Assembly: GCF_003344535.1 (NCBI RefSeq)
Contig: NZ_QPKS01000008.1
Location: 1 to 64,000, forward strand
Length of the DNA stretch: 64,000 nt
Source: Exiguobacterium flavidum
GTDB taxonomy: Bacteria; Bacillota; Bacilli; Exiguobacteriales; Exiguobacteriaceae
Direction of reading: 5' to 3'
Positions 33,742-42,789 of this stretch are shown piece after piece. Numbering within the stretch: position 1 is the stretch's first letter; every line of letters starts with the position of its first letter. The position numbers and the translations under genes were made by a program. Below the pieces are notes generated by a model. The model searched no databases, was not told the origin of the DNA, and worked only from the letters and a program-made list of their open reading frames with translations.

Positions 33742-34572
33742 ATGGAATACGTGACATTGAACAACGGCGTGAAGATGCCGCAGCTTGGATACGGGGTCTT
33801 CAAAGTACCGGAAGAGGAAGTATACGAAGCCGTCCTGACGGCACTGAAGGCAGGTTACCGCTCGATCGACACGGCGATGGTCTATCAGAACGAGGCTGGC
33901 GTCGGCCGGGCAATCCGTGACTCCGGCATTCCGCGTGAAGAAATCTTCCTGACGACGAAGGTCTGGAACAAGGACCAGGGCTACGAGGAGACGCTCACAG
34001 CCTTCGAGACGAGCCTCGGGAAGCTTGGCGTCGACTATGTCGACCTCTATCTGATCCACTGGCCGATGCCAAAACACGATCGCTACGTCGAGACATGGAA
34101 GGCGCTCGAGAACATCTATTCAAACAAAAAGGCGCGCGCGATCGGTGTCTCGAACTTCCACGTCCCTCATCTCGAACGGCTGCTTGCGGAAACGGAAATC
34201 GTGCCGGCCGTCAACCAGATCGAATTGCATCCGTATCTTTCGCAACAGGAGATTCGCGACTACTGCAAGGCGCACGGCATCATCGTCGAGGCCTGGAGCC
34301 CGCTCATGAAGGGGCGCGACGCGCTGAACGACCCGGTCATCACGGAAATCGCAGAGGCGCATGGCAAGACGCCGGCGCAAGTGATCTTGCGCTGGCATCT
34401 CGAGCACGGCATCGTCGCCATCCCGAAATCGGTGACGCCTCACCGGATCGAAGAGAACCTCGACGTGTTCGACTTCTCCCTGACAACGGATGAAATCGCG
34501 CGAATCGATGCACTCAACCGAAACGAACGGACCGGCTCGAACCCGGACGAGCTTCATAAGACCGAATTATGA
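33742..34572 (+). CDS. Aldo/keto reductase, DkgA-like
   Basis: 276 residues, NADPH-dependent. It starts LNNGVKMPQLGYGVF. The catalytic Asp/Tyr are in SIDTAMVYQNEAGVG near residue 48, Lys in TTKVWNKD near 76, His in YLIHWPMP near 108, and the NADP-binding AIPKSVTPHRIEEN near 228. The ATG at 33742 follows AAAAAGGGGG. Members reduce 2,5-diketo-gluconate, methylglyoxal and other carbonyls; the exact substrate is not determinable. Confidence 0.92.
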   Translation: MEYVTLNNGVKMPQLGYGVFKVPEEEVYEAVLTALKAGYRSIDTAMVYQNEAGVGRAIRDSGIPREEIFLTTKVWNKDQGYEETLTAFETSLGKLGVDYVDLYLIHWPMPKHDRYVETWKALENIYSNKKARAIGVSNFHVPHLERLLAETEIVPAVNQIELHPYLSQQEIRDYCKAHGIIVEAWSPLMKGRDALNDPVITEIAEAHGKTPAQVILRWHLEHGIVAIPKSVTPHRIEENLDVFDFSLTTDEIARIDALNRNERTGSNPDELHKTEL

Positions 34573-34578
34573 CCAGCA

Positions 34579-34606
34579 GACCGCGGGCTGACGTCCGTGG
34601 TCTTTT
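34579..34606 (+). terminator. Terminator after the aldo/keto reductase
   Basis: GACCGCGG pairs with CCGTGGTC (one mismatch) around CTGACGT, followed by TTTT. Confidence 0.65.
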
Positions 34607-34611
34607 CCGTG

Positions 34612-34637
34612 AAAAAAGGCTGCCGAATCGGCAGCCT
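34612..34637 (-). terminator. Terminator of the first DUF2382 gene
   Basis: On the minus strand AGGCTGCCG pairs with CGGCAGCCT and is followed by six T (plus-strand A run at 34612-34617). Confidence 0.88.
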
Positions 34638-34645
34638 GATCTGTA

Positions 34646-35737
34646 TCATAGTCTCTCTTCAGATCCATCCTCACGCCGGACGTGGAACTCCTCGCGGCGT
34701 ACCTGTTCGCGGATCGTCTCGATGTGCTCCTTCATTTCTTTGCGGATGACGATCTCCTCGACGACGACCGGCTTCTTGACGAGGACGACCCGCTCCTCGA
34801 TCACCTGGATCCGGATATGGTCACCTTCCTCGATCGTCCGGATGCCGGGACGGTCGAACTCATACCCGTCGAGTTCGATCGGCTGTTCGATCTTGTTCCG
34901 TTCGACGATGACCTCTTCCTTGACGACCGGAACGTCGAAAACCTGCTCCTCCTCGATCACTTCCCGGTCAAGGACGACCTCACCTGTCTGGACGCGCTCC
35001 TTGTCGATCCGGAGCTGTTCCTCGTGAAGTTCCATCGTCTGCTCTGTCCCGTTCGGAGTCGTTTCCTCCCGGTCGAACGACAAGTGATGATCCTCATGCC
35101 GTGTTGTGTCATGCTCCGGTTTGTAGGCGCCGGTCTGCTCCCGGTCGTGCGGAAGATGGGTGCGCTCCGCCTCGAGTGCGGGCTCTTCTTGTTTTTGTTG
35201 CACGCGCTCCGGTTCCTGCCGTTCGACCGGCTTTCCGCCATTGCGTCGACGCTCGAGCCGTGAACCCGTCATCGGAGGTTCATCCATCACCGGAATATCG
35301 CTTTCCTTCGTCAAAAAACGTGCTTTCTGCTTCTCGAGCCATTCGCTCGCAGGAGAGAGTGGAGTTCCCTGTCTTTCTTCCTTCGGCTCCGGGACAGGTT
35401 CGACATAGGTCGGATCCGCATAGAGAAACAGCGCACCATGCTTGACCTCCCGTTCATATTGATCAATCTGGTCCCCCGTCAGATTCATCGTCGCGAGCAG
35501 ACGGCGAATCCCGTTCTCACCTGAGACGATCGAGGAGAGCTGACCTTTGATCGATTCCTCGCCCATCCCTTCCCGGACGTGAATCCCTGTCTGTGATTGG
35601 ATCAAACGGGCATCCGACGGATTTTTCGTGACGACATACATCTTGTCCTCCGGATATCCTTGTGCCTGCAGTTCCCGTGCGCGCTCCATCAAAGCTTGTT
35701 CATTCCCATAGCTGTGTGCAATCACTGGTCGTTCCAT
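34646..35737 (-). CDS. DUF2382 (YsnF/AvaK) stress protein with YflT-like N-terminus
   Basis: 363 residues. Residues about 1-110 form a YflT-like general-stress domain (ARELQAQGYPEDKMYVVTKN). A charged Pro/Gln/Glu-rich linker (about 115-215) leads to a C-terminal DUF2382 domain beginning LHEEQLRIDKERVQTGEV and rich in Glu/Val/Arg heptad-like strands. GAGGAGGA precedes the ATG. A GGGTAT resembling a sigma-B -10 lies about 60 bases upstream on the minus strand, but its -35 is not convincing. Paralogous to the next gene. General stress role inferred from B. subtilis YsnF. Confidence 0.85.
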   Translation of the reverse strand: MERPVIAHSYGNEQALMERARELQAQGYPEDKMYVVTKNPSDARLIQSQTGIHVREGMGEESIKGQLSSIVSGENGIRRLLATMNLTGDQIDQYEREVKHGALFLYADPTYVEPVPEPKEERQGTPLSPASEWLEKQKARFLTKESDIPVMDEPPMTGSRLERRRNGGKPVERQEPERVQQKQEEPALEAERTHLPHDREQTGAYKPEHDTTRHEDHHLSFDREETTPNGTEQTMELHEEQLRIDKERVQTGEVVLDREVIEEEQVFDVPVVKEEVIVERNKIEQPIELDGYEFDRPGIRTIEEGDHIRIQVIEERVVLVKKPVVVEEIVIRKEMKEHIETIREQVRREEFHVRREDGSEERL

Positions 35738-35802
35738 ACTGACTCCTCCTCAATGCGCTTCATGTAACTGTTTATACCCTGCTTGCTTATAGCGTAGTCC
35801 TC

Positions 35803-35838
35803 AAAAAAGGATGGCTCCCTCGTAAGAGAGCCATCCTT
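35803..35838 (-). terminator. Terminator between the two DUF2382 genes
   Basis: Minus-strand AAGGATGGCTCTC pairs with GGGAGCCATCCTT, followed by six T (plus A run 35803-35808). The two paralogs are therefore separate transcription units. Confidence 0.92.
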
Positions 35839-35858
35839 GGTCTTCTTGAATCCTCGAC

Positions 35859-36878
35859 TTATAGGAGGCCGTCGCGGTTGCGGCGATCCAGGTCATTTCC
35901 ATGGTCGCGATCACGATCGACTGCACTTAGATCGTCACGCGTGTCGAGACCATCACGGTCGCGGTCGCGCAGACGTCCTTCTTCACCGTCGATATGAGCT
36001 TCTTCCTTACGGACTGTCTCACGGACCGTCTCCGTGTCTTCGACCGTTTTCTTGCCGACGACGATCTCTTCAGAAACTACACTGTCCTTCGAGACGTTGA
36101 CACGCTCTTCTGTGATCGGTACGCGAATCTCGTCGCGACCCGTTACCGTGTCATCGAACGAATGATTCGTCGCCTCGCGTCCTTCGACCGAGCGGCGCTC
36201 GACATAGACCTCGTCATGCTCGACGGGTACGTCGACGCGAGCTTCATGTTCGACGACTTCCTTCTCGACACGGACTTCGCCCGTTTGGACACGTTCCTTA
36301 TCGATTTGGAGGCGTTCTTCGTGAAGCTGAAGCTTTTGCTCGTCCGTCAGATCCGTACGATCCATGATGTCGCGATCCATCCCGGCAGTGTTCGTCCGGT
36401 CAAGTTCACGATCACGCGAGCCGTCCATACCGACCCCACCTACACCGAGCTGTGATCCGACGCCGTTCAAGTTTGCTTCATGCGTCTTCTCACCGCTGCC
36501 GTAACGTCCCGAGACATCGCGGCTCGTGTCCGTGTCCTCGAAGTTCAATCCTTCGCGGACGTCCGCAAGAAGGACGAATCCGCCATTCTCGATATCGTTA
36601 TAGTGACGTGAAGTCTCTTCGTCCGAAAGTCCGAGATTGCGGAATGTGTGGCGGACTTCCTCGTCACTGCTTGTCGCTCCCATGAAACGGTCGAGCCATG
36701 ATGGCTTCGTCGATTTCACTTCTGCTGCAGTTTGTCCCCGAACCATTGAGAGGTCTGATTTATCTTTCACCACGACATACAAGTCTTCCTCGCGGTAGCC
36801 CTGTGCATGGAGCTCATCAATTTTGGAAATCAATTCCGATTCTTGGTAGTATGTTCCTACATAGCGTTTCGTATTCAT
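35859..36878 (-). CDS. DUF2382 (YsnF/AvaK) stress protein, second paralog
   Basis: 339 residues with the same order as its neighbour: a YflT-like domain (LHAQGYREEDLYVVVKDKSD near residue 25), a linker rich in Asp, Gly and Arg, a DUF2382 domain beginning LHEERLQIDKERVQTGEV near 185, and an acidic/basic tail of repeated DRDRD-like dipeptides after about 300. GGAAAGGA lies upstream of the ATG. The low-complexity charged tail is unlike the paralog. Soluble, no signal peptide. Confidence 0.85.
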   Translation of the reverse strand: MNTKRYVGTYYQESELISKIDELHAQGYREEDLYVVVKDKSDLSMVRGQTAAEVKSTKPSWLDRFMGATSSDEEVRHTFRNLGLSDEETSRHYNDIENGGFVLLADVREGLNFEDTDTSRDVSGRYGSGEKTHEANLNGVGSQLGVGGVGMDGSRDRELDRTNTAGMDRDIMDRTDLTDEQKLQLHEERLQIDKERVQTGEVRVEKEVVEHEARVDVPVEHDEVYVERRSVEGREATNHSFDDTVTGRDEIRVPITEERVNVSKDSVVSEEIVVGKKTVEDTETVRETVRKEEAHIDGEEGRLRDRDRDGLDTRDDLSAVDRDRDHGNDLDRRNRDGLL

Positions 36879-37083
36879 GGTTGATCATCCTTTCCTCATT
36901 CAACTTTTCAGGTAAGCTTCTGCTCTCCTGCTGTAGTGAGAGTATTCCCCTACATCTCAGAATGAAGCGTCAAATCAACGTTTTTCCAGCTTTGTAATAT
37001 AACCGTAATTTATCTTGAATGAAAGACTATTCAGTCAAATTCACTATTTCTTCATTATAATTTCACGTCTTCAAACCCTGATA

Positions 37084-37398
37084 TCACGTCAATATTTTCA
37101 ATCCGACTGCGGACGCGATGATCAAGCCGATGAAGAATAATCGTTTGGCGTCCCGCGGCTCCTTGTAGACGATCATGCTCAAAATCGCCCCGCCCGATGC
37201 CCCGAGACCGGTCCAAACGGCGTAGGCGACGCCCATCGGCAGCTCCTTCATCGCGAGCGTCAGCAGGAGGAAGCTCATGCCGAAGCTTGCGATCAGGTAG
37301 ACGAGAGACAGAACCCCCCGCTTTTGATTCAGCCGGTTGATCGCGAGAACGCCGAGCATCTCACCTATACCGGCCAGTACCAGATAGATCCATTCCAT
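37084..37398 (-). CDS. SMR-family transporter subunit (second of pair)
   Basis: 104 residues, four membrane helices. The first helix holds the membrane-embedded Glu in LAGIGEMLGVLAI. GGAGG lies inside the end of the preceding SMR gene, leaving one base between them. Two adjacent SMR genes normally form a heterodimer (YkkCD/EbrAB type). A guanidine-I riboswitch upstream indicates guanidinium as the relevant substrate. Confidence 0.9.
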   Translation of the reverse strand: MEWIYLVLAGIGEMLGVLAINRLNQKRGVLSLVYLIASFGMSFLLLTLAMKELPMGVAYAVWTGLGASGGAILSMIVYKEPRDAKRLFFIGLIIASAVGLKILT

Positions 37399-37399
37399 A

Positions 37400-37723
37400 T
37401 CATGCCTCCTCCTTCGTCGCTTGTTTCAATCCAATGACCCCGATCAGGAGCGTTCCAATCAAGATGAGTTTCACCGGGTCCGCCTCCGCCCCGAACCAGA
37501 TGATGTCGGCACAGACGGTCCCTGCCGTCCCGAGCCCGACGAACACGGCATAGACGGTCCCGACAGGCAATTTTTCACTCGCCTTGATCAATACGAAGAA
37601 ACTGACGAGGATGCTGACGACCGTCCCACTCCACTCAAGAGCCGTGTCCGCATGTTTCAAGCCAATCACCCAGAATACTTCAAAAAATGCTGCACCGAAA
37701 ACTGCCAACCAATAACGATTCAT
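37400..37723 (-). CDS. SMR-family transporter subunit (first of pair)
   Basis: 107 residues, four helices. The conserved Glu is in [16 protein letters not shown], and [16 protein letters not shown] in helix 3 matches the SMR pattern. TAGGGGGAGA precedes the ATG. Controlled by the guanidine-I riboswitch and terminator directly upstream, so it is likely a guanidinium exporter together with its partner. Confidence 0.9.
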   Translation of the reverse strand: MNRYWLAVFGAAFFEVFWVIGLKHADTALEWSGTVVSILVSFFVLIKASEKLPVGTVYAVFVGLGTAGTVCADIIWFGAEADPVKLILIGTLLIGVIGLKQATKEEA

Positions 37724-37750
37724 TTATCTCTCCCCCTAAAATTTAAGAAC

Positions 37751-37826
37751 AAAAAGCCCGGGAGCCTCATCCTCTCCGAATCCCTCACCATGTCAGGTGT
37801 GATTCAAATAGGTGGCTCCCGGGCTT
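37751..37826 (-). terminator. Guanidine riboswitch expression-platform terminator
   Basis: Minus-strand AAAGCCCGGGAGCC pairs with GGCTCCCGGGCTTT, then TTTTTG. The 5' arm is part of the conserved 3' edge of the aptamer, so ligand binding would block the terminator. Confidence 0.88.
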
Positions 37827-37900
37827 TTCTCCCGCCGCTGCGCTGTTAAGCGTTCCTCCCTCGGACCAGACCGTGCAAGCACGCGGAACCCTAGAGGATG
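37811..37900 (-). promoter_or_regulatory. Guanidine-I (ykkC) riboswitch
   Basis: The minus strand contains CTAGGGTTCCG, then GGTCTGGTCCGAGG, then CAGCGGCGGGAGAAAAGCCC, which are the conserved core segments of the ykkC-yxkD class in order. It fills most of the 303-base gap between the SMR pair and the next gene. Confidence 0.92.
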
Positions 37901-38026
37901 ACTGTTCTTTTGTTCCCACCATGCTAGCACAAGAAAATTTCTCCGTCAATTCGCTTCGGGCGAACAGGATTCCGCCGGACGATAGCTAATTTTAACAACA
38001 AGCCATCGCAAAAGGAGGAGACCATC

Positions 38027-38584
38027 TTGCGCTATAAAATCAACGATGAATTGAACGTCCGCCGCTTCACCCCGGACGATCTAGATGCTGTCCATGCCTA
38101 CGCTTCCCAGCCGATCGTCAGCCAGTACCAGGCTTGGGGGCCCAACTCCGCGAGCGATACGAAGGCCTACTTGCATGAGGCGCTGCAAAGTGAGCTTGAA
38201 AGTCCGCGCCGTCGCTACGTCTTCGCCGTGACACGTTCGGATGATACGGCAATCGGTGCAGGCGAACTGATCATCACCGACCTCGAACACCGGACGGCAG
38301 AAATCGGCTACATCCTTTCTCCGGACGAATGGGGTCATGGATATGCGACCGCCATCGCGAACTTCCTGCTCGAGTTCGGTTTCGAGCGGCTCGAGCTTCA
38401 CCGGATAACGGCGACATGCGATCCGCGGAACGTCGCATCGGAACGCGTCCTCCAAAAGGTCGGAATGACGAAGGAGGGTCATTTGCGCGAGAACGTCTAT
38501 CTCGAGGACCATTGGCGCGATTCGCTCGTCTACGGCATCCTCGAATGGGAATGGCAAGTCGACCACGAAGAGGACGGGGCATGA
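38027..38584 (+). CDS. GNAT acetyltransferase, RimJ/RimL type
   Basis: 185 residues from a TTG start with AAAGGAGGAG eight bases upstream. LNVRRFTPDDLDAV near the start, EIGYILSPDEWGHGYATA near residue 90 and CDPRNVASERVLQKVGM near 128 define the Acetyltransf_3 group. It resembles the gene at 23792. Substrate unknown. Confidence 0.87.
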   Translation: MRYKINDELNVRRFTPDDLDAVHAYASQPIVSQYQAWGPNSASDTKAYLHEALQSELESPRRRYVFAVTRSDDTAIGAGELIITDLEHRTAEIGYILSPDEWGHGYATAIANFLLEFGFERLELHRITATCDPRNVASERVLQKVGMTKEGHLRENVYLEDHWRDSLVYGILEWEWQVDHEEDGA

Positions 38585-38607
38585 TCCCCCGTCCTCTTTC
38601 GTTCCAT

Positions 38608-38895
38608 TCATTTCATCCGTTCAAGTACCGTCTGCTGCATCGGCACGTCCCCCATCGTCACCGTCCGCTCGATGAAGGCATATCGCTTGCCGTCGACCTC
38701 GAACTCCCGGTTCCCGAGATAACGGACGTTCCGCCCGTCCTGCCGAAGCTTCTCTTCGATTGCGCGGACATGGCTCTGCGTATCATAGTATCTTTCATCG
38801 AATGTCATCGCGATGTTATCCTTGCGATAGCCCATCATATAATTGAACCCCCACCAAAAGACAAGTGCTCCGGCGATCACCAATACGAATTCCAT
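38608..38895 (-). CDS. Hypothetical small membrane-anchored protein
   Basis: 95 residues from the ATG at 38895, with GGGAGGGG five bases upstream. One N-terminal helix (FVLVIAGALVFWWGF) is followed by a cytosolic or exported domain with RYYDTQSHVRAIEEKL and REFEVDGKRYAFIERT. No family recognised. An in-frame upstream ATG at 38928 lacks a binding site. Confidence 0.6.
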   Translation of the reverse strand: MEFVLVIAGALVFWWGFNYMMGYRKDNIAMTFDERYYDTQSHVRAIEEKLRQDGRNVRYLGNREFEVDGKRYAFIERTVTMGDVPMQQTVLERMK

Positions 38896-39060
38896 AAAAT
38901 CCCCTCCCTGTCTTATTTTACGAATCAATCCACTTCAGGTTCCCTTTAATTCACATATTATCAAAAATCCTTCAGATTGAATCTTTTGCATCATGGAGAC
39001 CTGTCCCGTTTCGATGCTAAAATTGAAAAAACACTACTTCCAACGAAATGAGGACGATTC

Positions 39061-41148
39061 ATGGACCGCTTCAAAAAAGGGATCGCGCTTGGCGCAGCCT
39101 CCCTCCTGCTCTTCAGCAGTTTTCCGCTTCCGGCTTTCGCGGAGTCTTCCGAGACGGCAGTCGTACAATCCGGGCCGACCCGTTACACAGTCGCTGACAG
39201 CCCGCTCTATTCCGCTCCTGGTGTCGCATCCGGTGCCACACTCAAAAAGGGCGAGGAGGTCACGATGCTCGAAGAAGCCGACGGTTATACGCAGATCAGG
39301 CTTAGTGATGACTCGCTCCATTACATCGAGGCGACGATGCTCAGCACTGAGCCACCGGCCGTTACATATGAACAGACAGACCTTCTTTACGCCAAACAAA
39401 AATTGAGCGTCCTTGCGGAAGCGAAGTCTGACGCAGCAACATCAGGTGAGATCGCATTTGGCGAAGCCGTCGCCGTCTTCGGCACGGAAGGAGAATATGC
39501 GCGCGTCAAGGTCGGCTCAGGCTACGGATATGTGCCGAGCAGCCTGCTCGGTGCAGAACCTGCCTCGATCGGCCAGCGTTACGTCCAACGTGATACGGAA
39601 TTGCTTCGCGCCGGGACGGTAATCGGGACGCTGAAAACGAACGAACGAATCGCTGTCTACGGAAGTGAAGGTGACTGGACACGCGTCAAGACCCCAATCG
39701 GCTTCGCCCTTGCCAAGACTGCTGACCTCGGGAACGCCCCACTCAAGACCGGCGCCCGCTACGCCGCCCGCAAGACCTCTGTCACGATCGATGGGCAGAT
39801 CACTGGCACGTTGAAGACGAACGACCGCATCGCGATCTACGGAACGGAAGGTGAATGGACGCGCGTCAAGTCCGGAGAAGCATACGGTCTCGTCCTGACG
39901 GCACATCTCAGTCCCGTCCCCGTCAAGACCGGGGACCGCTACGTCGCGAAGACGACAGTGGTCAAAAAGGACGGGAAGACGATCGCGACGCTCAAGTATG
40001 GAACGAAAATCACCGTCTACGGCACGATCGGGACATCGGTTCGAATCAAGATCGGTACCGCCTTCCATCTCATACCAGCGTCAGCTCTATCCCTGACGAA
40101 GCCAGCGCCTTACGAGGCGATGGGAAAACGCTACGTGACGCACGATGATTTGACGGTGCGTTCGAAGGCTTCGCTAAGCGGCAAGAAGGTCGCGGCGTTC
40201 GATCGCGGAAGATTGATCGAGACATATGGCACGTCCGGCTACTGGACGCGCGTCAAGGTCAAAAGCGGCTATGCCTACGTGGCATCGAGCTCGCTCAGTC
40301 TCAACAAGCCGAAGGCCAAACCGAAGAAGGGGACGATTTTTTATGTCCAGCTCGACCGGACACCGCTCTTCGCGACCGACGTCGCCTACAGCACACCGAA
40401 GGCTTATTTGAAGAAAGGGACGAAGCTCACCGGTCTCCGCTCGATCGACGACGATTTTTGGCAGGTCCGTCTTCCGAACGGCACGACGGGATACGTCATC
40501 AATCCATACATCAGCATCGTCAAACCGGTGAACACGAAACAGACACCCGTCTCCGTCAAGAAACGCTATGTCGTCAAGTCGACGACGTCGTTCTATGCGC
40601 GTCCGGGCGGTGCGAAAAGCGGGTTGATCGAAAAGGACACACGGATCTATCCAAGGTACAAGGTCGGTGACTACTACATCATCCAGGACGGCTGGAGCTC
40701 CGTCTATCTGCCGGCGAAGCACGTCTCCATAACAAGCGACTCGCTACTCTATAAGAAGGCCGACACGGCACGCGAGCGACTGATCGCTGCTGCTGTCCCG
40801 CACCTCGGGACACCGTACACCTGGGGATCGCAAAACCCGCTCAACGGCGGTTTCGATTGTTCGGGACTGATCCACTATGCCTCGAACAAGGCGGGCAAGA
40901 CCGGAGGCCGGACGAATGTCAGCGGCTACTGGTACGGAGGTTTCTTCAAGGCACAGCGGACCACGATCACGAAAGGAAAACGCGGCGACCTGATCTTCTT
41001 CGCGAACACCTACAAGAAAGGTCCATCCCATATCGGAATCATGCTCGACTCGACCCGCTTCATCCATGCGGGCGGAACGCAACTCCAGATCAACTCGATC
41101 TACGAGCCGCGCTGGCAAAGCCACTTCCTCGGATACAAATCGTTATGA
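39061..41148 (+). CDS. NlpC/P60 cell-wall peptidase with eight SH3b repeats
   Basis: 695 residues, secreted. A signal peptide (hydrophobic LGAASLLLFSSFPLP, cleavage near AFA) is followed by about eight bacterial SH3 domains of about 60 residues (starts near 35, 100, 168, 230, 292, 352, 420, 490). Several share a RVKxxxGYAYV-type ending. The C-terminal NlpC/P60 domain (about 565-695) has catalytic Cys in GGFDCSGLIHY, His in PSHIGIMLD and a third polar residue in FIHAGG. Predicted D-gamma-glutamyl-diamino-acid endopeptidase acting on peptidoglycan; the SH3 array anchors it to the wall. Single gene ending at a terminator. Confidence 0.93.
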   Translation: MDRFKKGIALGAASLLLFSSFPLPAFAESSETAVVQSGPTRYTVADSPLYSAPGVASGATLKKGEEVTMLEEADGYTQIRLSDDSLHYIEATMLSTEPPAVTYEQTDLLYAKQKLSVLAEAKSDAATSGEIAFGEAVAVFGTEGEYARVKVGSGYGYVPSSLLGAEPASIGQRYVQRDTELLRAGTVIGTLKTNERIAVYGSEGDWTRVKTPIGFALAKTADLGNAPLKTGARYAARKTSVTIDGQITGTLKTNDRIAIYGTEGEWTRVKSGEAYGLVLTAHLSPVPVKTGDRYVAKTTVVKKDGKTIATLKYGTKITVYGTIGTSVRIKIGTAFHLIPASALSLTKPAPYEAMGKRYVTHDDLTVRSKASLSGKKVAAFDRGRLIETYGTSGYWTRVKVKSGYAYVASSSLSLNKPKAKPKKGTIFYVQLDRTPLFATDVAYSTPKAYLKKGTKLTGLRSIDDDFWQVRLPNGTTGYVINPYISIVKPVNTKQTPVSVKKRYVVKSTTSFYARPGGAKSGLIEKDTRIYPRYKVGDYYIIQDGWSSVYLPAKHVSITSDSLLYKKADTARERLIAAAVPHLGTPYTWGSQNPLNGGFDCSGLIHYASNKAGKTGGRTNVSGYWYGGFFKAQRTTITKGKRGDLIFFANTYKKGPSHIGIMLDSTRFIHAGGTQLQINSIYEPRWQSHFLGYKSL

Positions 41149-41149
41149 C

Positions 41150-41189
41150 AAAAAATGCTGCCCTCCCATCGCGGAAAGGCAGCATTTTT
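41150..41189. terminator. Bidirectional terminator
   Basis: AAAAAATGCTGCC pairs with GGCAGCATTTTT between convergent genes. Confidence 0.9.
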
Positions 41190-41200
41190 CGATTGAACGT

Positions 41201-41482
41201 TCAAATTTCCTCGTAGCGCGCCACTTGCCGATCCGCAAGCAACGGTGCGATTCGTTCCCGGTAATTCGCATAGTGTTCCGAAGCGACGTGAAGGTCGAGT
41301 GCCGCAGCGTCCCGGTAGACCTCATAGAGCATGAACACCTTGTCATCCTCGAGCGACCGGTGGAGCTGATACAGCAGACACCCTTCCTCTTTCAACGTCT
41401 CTTCCCTCACCTCAGCGAGAATAGCCTGAACAGCTTGCCCGTCCTTCGCGGTCAGAACAGCCTGTACGACGATCTTAGACAT
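41201..41482 (-). CDS. ABM-domain (antibiotic biosynthesis monooxygenase-like) protein
   Basis: 93 residues from the ATG at 41482, with GAAGGAGGG seven bases upstream; the longer upstream frame has no such site. Ferredoxin-like fold of the ABM superfamily: VVQAVLTAKDG, then CLLYQLHRSLEDDKVFMLYE and a late SEHYANYRERI. Related to YdhR/YgiN-type quinol or small-molecule monooxygenases; the substrate is unknown. Confidence 0.85.
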   Translation of the reverse strand: MSKIVVQAVLTAKDGQAVQAILAEVREETLKEEGCLLYQLHRSLEDDKVFMLYEVYRDAAALDLHVASEHYANYRERIAPLLADRQVARYEEI

Positions 41483-41598
41483 CTGAATCCCTCCTTCTGC
41501 CTCTCTGTTCCCCTCCTGAAGGTGCCATAATCCTTTGCAGGGCTTCCGATCGTCTATCACGAAAGGAGGGACACGACGTTTTTGAAAGGAGATGCCAT

Positions 41599-42783
41599 AT
41601 GATCCAGCAATTGTTCTCGAACCTCGACCAGCTCGCTGACGAGATCAGCGCCATCCGCCGGGACCTGCATCGCCATCCCGAGCTCTCGTTCCAAGAGACA
41701 CGGACACCACGATTGATCCAGGAATATTACGACATGCTCGACATTCCTTGGCGCACGGTCGGCGGCCGTGGCGTCGTCGCGACGTTGGCAGGAGCCTCCC
41801 CCGGAAGGACCATCGCAGTCCGGGCCGACTTCGACGCCCTTCCGATACAGGAGGAGACGTCGCACTCCTTCCGCTCGATCGTTCCCGGTGTCATGCATGC
41901 CTGCGGTCATGACGGGCATACGGCGCTCGTCCTCGGTCTCGCGAAGGCCCTTTCGAACATGCGGGAGAGCCTGAGCGGGTCCATCGTCTTCATCCATCAG
42001 CACGGCGAGGAGGTCTTCCCGGGCGGTGCCGTCCAGATGATCGAGGATGGCTGTCTCGACGGCGTCGACGCGATCTTCGGCACCCATCTCGAGAACGACC
42101 TTCCTGTAGGCACGATCGGTTGCCGTGAAGGATATACGCTCGCAGCGATCGATGAGTTCGAAATCGTCGTCCACGGCCATGGCGGGCATGCCATGGCTCC
42201 GCATCAGACGAAGGATGCTCTCGTCGCTGGAGCCCAGCTCGTCTGCAACTTGCAACATCTCGTCAGCCGCCGGGTCGATCCGTTTGAACCCGCCGTCGTC
42301 GCGATCGGTTCGTTTCATTCAGGGACTGCCCCGAACATCGTCAACGGCGAGGCACGAATCGTCGGAGAGATCCGCGTGTTCGACAAGGCACTGCGCCACA
42401 AACTCAGGCAGATGATCGAGCAGGTCGCGTCAGCGACATGCAGCGCGATCGGCGCGACCTATACCATCGACTTCACGACAGGGTATCCCTCTTTATGGAA
42501 CCACCCAGTCGAGACGGATGAAATCAGGCAGGCAGCGGGCACTTTCCTCGAGCCGCATCACGTCCGGACCGTCAAGCCCGTCATGGCGGCCGATGATTTC
42601 GCCTATTACCTGGAACGGGTACCGGGTTCTTATTTCTTCACCGGCTCCGCGAAATCGGAAGAGGAGACATTCCCTCAGCATCATCCGAAGTATGACATCG
42701 ATGAACGTTCCCTGCTCGTCGGAGCGAAAGTGCTCGGTTCGACGCTTCTGCGCAGTCTCGGTCGGGCCGGAACCAGCCAGTAA
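41599..42783 (+). CDS. M20-family amidohydrolase
   Basis: 394 residues. Metal-binding motifs are DFDALPIQEE near residue 77, VMHACGHDGHTALVLG near 97, HQHGEEVFPGG near 132 and GTHLENDLP near 157. The dimerisation domain lies at about 185-295 (HGHGGHAMAPHQTKDAL). It fits the N-acyl-L-amino-acid or carboxypeptidase-like M20D group (YxeP/HipO type). AAAGGAGA precedes the ATG. Cytosolic. Substrate not determinable. Confidence 0.9.
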   Translation: MIQQLFSNLDQLADEISAIRRDLHRHPELSFQETRTPRLIQEYYDMLDIPWRTVGGRGVVATLAGASPGRTIAVRADFDALPIQEETSHSFRSIVPGVMHACGHDGHTALVLGLAKALSNMRESLSGSIVFIHQHGEEVFPGGAVQMIEDGCLDGVDAIFGTHLENDLPVGTIGCREGYTLAAIDEFEIVVHGHGGHAMAPHQTKDALVAGAQLVCNLQHLVSRRVDPFEPAVVAIGSFHSGTAPNIVNGEARIVGEIRVFDKALRHKLRQMIEQVASATCSAIGATYTIDFTTGYPSLWNHPVETDEIRQAAGTFLEPHHVRTVKPVMAADDFAYYLERVPGSYFFTGSAKSEEETFPQHHPKYDIDERSLLVGAKVLGSTLLRSLGRAGTSQ

Positions 42784-42789
42784 AAAAAA

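Noticed and set aside
35740-35790. Sigma-B promoter before the first DUF2382 gene
   Set aside because: A GGGTAT fits the -10, but no acceptable GTTT-type -35 lies 12-15 bases upstream.
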